From: CAWACC01 sp964390695
GTDB taxonomy: Bacteria; Chlamydiota; Chlamydiia; Chlamydiales; Parachlamydiaceae
Direction of reading: 5' to 3'
NCBI GenBank assembly: GCA_964390695.1
Contig: CAYMKI010000022.1
Location: 1-30,399 of the forward strand
DNA: 30,399 nucleotides
Position 1 is the stretch's first letter; each line of letters begins with the position of its first letter. Shown piece after piece: positions 29,639 through 30,399 of this stretch. The notes beneath the pieces are model-generated. The model was given only the letters and a program-made list of their open reading frames with translations, did no database searches and was not told the DNA's origin. The translations under genes were made by a program, and so were the position numbers.

Positions 29639-30312
29639 GCAAAACATGGAAATCCTGGAAACGCAAAATCAAGTCCCTCATCATCGCTTACGGCGGCAAG
29701 TATATCATACGATGCATTCTAAAGACTTCAAAAGTCAGCGTAGAAGGCTTAGATAGCTTTATAGCCACGGCTGAAAAAGACAAGTGCATCTTGGTGCTTT
29801 GGCATAACAGATTAGCTATCACTTCGGAAATCCTAGTCCGATACGCTCCCCATTTTTCGTACACAGCGCTTGTCAGCAACAGCCGCGATGGCGACCCCTT
29901 AACCTTATTAGCTCACAGCTATTCTCAGGGCAATACTATCCGAGTCCCTCATAATGCCCGCCATATAGCCTTAAAAAAAGTCTCAGAAAGCCTTAAACAT
30001 AAGTCAGAAATAGTGGTTATTACTCCAGACGGCCCGCGCGGTCCGCGTTATGCAGTCAAGCCGGGTATCGCCTGGTTAGCTCAGGAGACACAGGCCACGT
30101 TGATCCCTTTCTCATGGACAGCGGACAAATATTGGGAACTTAACACTTGGGACCGATTTCGCTTTCCGAAGTTTTTTTCCCGGATAAAGATCACTTTCGG
30201 TCCTCCGTTTGAACTGGCTTCTTCACAGATAGAGGACAGAGGTCTAATTCAAGAGGAAATCACTCAAGCCCTCAACAAGCTTGAACCCGACCACACCCCC
30301 TTTTATGGCTAA
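29632..30312 (+). CDS. DUF374 / LpxJ-type lysophospholipid acyltransferase-like protein
   Basis: A 226-residue DUF374 protein. Motifs: a basic N-terminus with a hydrophobic helix (about 14-31), LVLWHNRLA (54-62, with H58 in the acyltransferase position), LVSNSRDGDPL (80-90), and VITPDGPRGPRYAVKPGIAWLA (129-150), which is the family signature. A DUF374 member in Helicobacter was identified as LpxJ, a secondary lipid A acyltransferase; position here, overlapping the end of lpxB by 7 bases (ATGCTAA), supports a late lipid A acylation role. That is inference from context. Other members could act on different lipids. Confidence 0.85.
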   Translation: MLSKTWKSWKRKIKSLIIAYGGKYIIRCILKTSKVSVEGLDSFIATAEKDKCILVLWHNRLAITSEILVRYAPHFSYTALVSNSRDGDPLTLLAHSYSQGNTIRVPHNARHIALKKVSESLKHKSEIVVITPDGPRGPRYAVKPGIAWLAQETQATLIPFSWTADKYWELNTWDRFRFPKFFSRIKITFGPPFELASSQIEDRGLIQEEITQALNKLEPDHTPFYG

Positions 30313-30326
30313 AACAGGAGAATAAT

Positions 30327-30399
30327 ATGGCCTTAACCCCCTTATCCAGTAACTTTGAGCTGTCTGCAGTGCAGCCATCCGCAGGTATAGATCCTAGAG
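30327..30399 (+). CDS. 5' end of an unidentified gene, runs off the window
   Basis: An ATG at 30327 with AGGAG 6 bases upstream opens a frame with no stop to the window end: 24 residues, MALTPLSSNFELSAVQPSAG and onward. The start is Ser/Pro-rich without a Sec signal, like the effector-like proteins in this window. Too short to identify. Confidence 0.6.
   Translation, partial: MALTPLSSNFELSAVQPSAGIDPR

Overview
The window is bacterial, about 40 percent GC with AT-richer gaps, and looks like a chromosomal segment of an environmental member of the Chlamydiota (Parachlamydia/Waddlia/Criblamydia-like). This is an inference. It rests on the adjacent glmM-glmS pair, the pcnB to lpxB order that I remember as neighbours in Chlamydia, a DhnA/FbaB-type class I aldolase, and several Ser/Thr-rich or coiled-coil proteins of unknown function that resemble type III effectors of intracellular bacteria. 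I saw no rRNA, tRNA, CRISPR array, insertion sequence or phage module.

Layout, left to right. (1) 1-1.7 kb: the 3' end of a leucine-rich-repeat gene that enters from outside the window, convergent with a HIT-superfamily gene. (2) 1.8-5.3 kb: class I fructose-bisphosphate aldolase and an inositol-monophosphatase-family enzyme 7 bases apart, a small two-helix membrane protein with its own extended -10 promoter and a palindrome, then a DUF2817 zinc-peptidase-like protein. (3) 5.3-8.6 kb: a non-coding gap holding a REP-like inverted element, then a 958-residue flavoprotein whose FAD domain resembles MICAL monooxygenases behind a helical N-terminus of about 340 residues. (4) 8.6-15.3 kb, minus strand: a complete six-gene export operon (membrane-fusion protein, two ABC ATPases, two ABC-2 permeases, TolC-like channel). 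It is the YbhG-F-S-R layout with the double ATPase YbhF split into two genes. (5) 15.7-19.3 kb: two tandem paralogues with Ser/Thr-rich N-termini and an ungapped 181-residue C-terminal domain (about 54 percent identical by hand count), and a third unrelated secreted-like protein. (6) 19.3-23.3 kb, minus strand: a SAM methyltransferase, glmS and glmM, giving glucosamine-6-phosphate and glucosamine-1-phosphate for UDP-GlcNAc. (7) 23.6-30.4 kb, plus strand: poly(A) polymerase I, an alpha/beta hydrolase, a coiled-coil protein, then a tight cluster of a family 2 glycosyltransferase, a duplicated LAB_N membrane protein, LpxB and a DUF374/LpxJ-type acyltransferase, and the first codons of another gene.

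How the genes fit together: GlmM/GlmS supply the amino-sugar precursor of peptidoglycan and lipid A. LpxB, the LAB_N protein, the glycosyltransferase and the DUF374 acyltransferase act late in lipid A or envelope lipid synthesis. The export operon spans both membranes. The Ser/Thr-rich paralogues, the MICAL-like flavoprotein, the LRR protein and the coiled-coil proteins are the host-interaction candidates. Start sites were revised from the longest frame wherever an ATG with a better ribosome-binding site or signal peptide was visible.
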